A DNA stretch of 7,213 nucleotides from Bacteroidales bacterium. GTDB taxonomy: Bacteria > Bacteroidota > Bacteroidia > Bacteroidales > UBA10428. Below, piece after piece: positions 6,216 to 7,213 of this stretch (the stretch's first letter is position 1; the number at the start of each line of letters is the position of its first letter). A program made the position numbers and the translations under genes. The notes under the pieces are model-generated. The model had not been told where the DNA came from and made no database searches. It worked only from the letters and a program-made list of their open reading frames with translations. The DNA lies in contig JAFGVG010000279.1 of the NCBI GenBank assembly GCA_016938095.1, positions 1 to 7,213 on the forward strand, given 5' to 3'.

Positions 6216-7213
6216 TTACTCATCTAGGGAAAAAGAGTACGGGTAATCGTCCTGCATAATACCTCGCCGGGTATTGGGCTCATCGTCCATTTCAAAATTC
6301 AGCCTGGCACCCTCCAGAAGTTGCCAATAACTTAGCCAGTTCTTCGGATAAAGCCTGTCATTGAGGTAGAGCGCATTCACGTAACGGTTGTTCTCCGAAT
6401 TCGCAGGTGCCTCAATGGTTATGGTTTTCCCGTTTTCGAGATGAATGGTGGCCTTTTTGAACAGTGGCGCCCCTATTACATATTGATCAGTGCCCGGACA
6501 TACCGGGTAAAAACCCATGGCCGTAAAAACATACCACGCCGATGTCTGTCCGTTATCCTCATCACCGCAATACCCGTCGGGATTAGGCGTGTATAAGCGG
6601 TTCATCACCTCGCGCAACCAGTACTGCGTTTTCCAGGGTTCACCGGCGTAATTGTATAAATAGATCATATGCTGGATCGGCTGGTTGCCATGTGCATAAT
6701 TGCCCATGTTCATGATCTGCATTTCCCGGATCTCGTGAATGGGAAAACCATAATAACTGTCGTCAAACACCGGCGGAACTACAAAAACCGAATCGAGCAT
6801 GGTCGTAAATTGCTTTTTGCCACCCATCAGGTCTATTAATCCCTGAATATCATGAAAAACCGACCAGGTGTAATGCCAGCTGTTGCCCTCGGTGAATGCG
6901 TCACCCCATTTAAAGGGACTGAAAGGTGCCTGGAACGATCCGTCGAGGTTACGGCCCCGCATAAGGTTGCTCTCCTTGTCAAATACGTTCCGGTAGTACT
7001 GGCAACGGCGGGCAAACAAATCCACCTCCGCGGCCGTGCGATTCAAGGCCTTCGCCAGCCGGTGAATGGTAAAGTCGGCATAAGCATATTCCAGCGTGCG
7101 GGCAACATTCTCGTTAATGCCTACATCATAGGGGATATATCCCTTTTCGTTGTAATAACTACAGCCCTTACGCCCGACTGAACCAAGCGGCCCTTCATGC
7201 TCCGCATTCTTCA
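6216..7213 (-). CDS. GH92 family alpha-mannosidase, C-terminal part
   Basis: The frame is open to the right edge; 331 residues (codons from 7211) of a protein that is normally about 740-780 residues are visible. GH92 enzymes are calcium-dependent, inverting exo-alpha-mannosidases that remove mannose from N-glycans or yeast mannan, usually in the periplasm or at the surface of Bacteroidota. Visible family signatures in order: GYIPYDxGxNENVARTLEYAYADF (24-47), WGDAFTEGNSWHYTW (102-116) with Glu108 as the likely catalytic acid, HEIREM (159-164), NYAHGNQPIQHM (171-182), and GYCGDEDNGQTSAWYVF (213-229) with Asp217 and Asp219 in the general-base region. The Glu108-Asp217 distance of 109 residues agrees with what I recall for the Bacteroides enzyme BT3990 (Glu533, Asp642, Asp644). 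A TTG at 7046 is internal and not the start. The N-terminal signal sequence lies outside the window, so location cannot be read. Linkage specificity is not determinable from this part. Confidence 0.93.
   Translation of the reverse strand, partial: KNAEHEGPLGSVGRKGCSYYNEKGYIPYDVGINENVARTLEYAYADFTIHRLAKALNRTAAEVDLFARRCQYYRNVFDKESNLMRGRNLDGSFQAPFSPFKWGDAFTEGNSWHYTWSVFHDIQGLIDLMGGKKQFTTMLDSVFVVPPVFDDSYYGFPIHEIREMQIMNMGNYAHGNQPIQHMIYLYNYAGEPWKTQYWLREVMNRLYTPNPDGYCGDEDNGQTSAWYVFTAMGFYPVCPGTDQYVIGAPLFKKATIHLENGKTITIEAPANSENNRYVNALYLNDRLYPKNWLSYWQLLEGARLNFEMDDEPNTRRGIMQDDYPYSFSLDE

Noticed and set aside
1..7213. A hidden defence system, mobile element or RNA gene
   Set aside because: Both strands are accounted for by five recognisable protein families plus short spacers; no transposase, integrase, nuclease, helicase, tRNA or repeat-spacer pattern was seen.

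Overview
The window reads as chromosome of a Bacteroidota bacterium outside the classical gut Bacteroides. The clearest sign is a large secreted protein ending in a type IX secretion (Por) sorting domain. A GH92 alpha-mannosidase, a Bacteroidota-style patatin/Omp85-like outer-membrane barrel and TAnnTTTG-like promoter boxes fit the same assignment. The two superoxide dismutases suggest an organism that meets oxygen. All of this is inferred from sequence recognition; no search was run.

Layout from left to right: (1) positions 2-733, plus strand, the C-terminal 243 residues of an outer-membrane beta-barrel protein, cut by the window edge. (2) 734-1309, minus, an iron-type superoxide dismutase, converging on gene 1 with no base between the two stop codons. 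(3) 1310-1569, a spacer holding a 12-bp perfect inverted repeat at the start codon of the Fe-SOD, a repeat-like GC-rich segment, and a probable terminator. (4) 1570-2172, minus, a manganese-type superoxide dismutase. (5) 2173-2296, an AT-rich divergent promoter region. (6) 2297-3562, plus, waaA (Kdo transferase of lipid A synthesis). (7) 3585-6086, minus, an 833-residue secreted protein with a seven-bladed FG-GAP propeller, Fn3/Ig-like modules and a T9SS tail. (8) 6216-7213, minus, the C-terminal 331 residues of a GH92 alpha-mannosidase, cut by the window edge.

The two SODs form a same-strand pair that covers both metal types and detoxifies superoxide in the cytoplasm. waaA and the barrel protein both concern the outer membrane but are not in one operon. 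The GH92 enzyme lies 129 bp upstream of the FG-GAP protein on the same strand, so the two could be co-transcribed, one trimming mannose from glycans and the other displayed or released at the cell surface; that link is inference from position.

I see no CRISPR array, insertion sequence, tRNA, rRNA or recognisable defence system. The most unusual non-coding signal is the inverted repeat whose 3' arm ends inside the ATG of the Fe-SOD gene.
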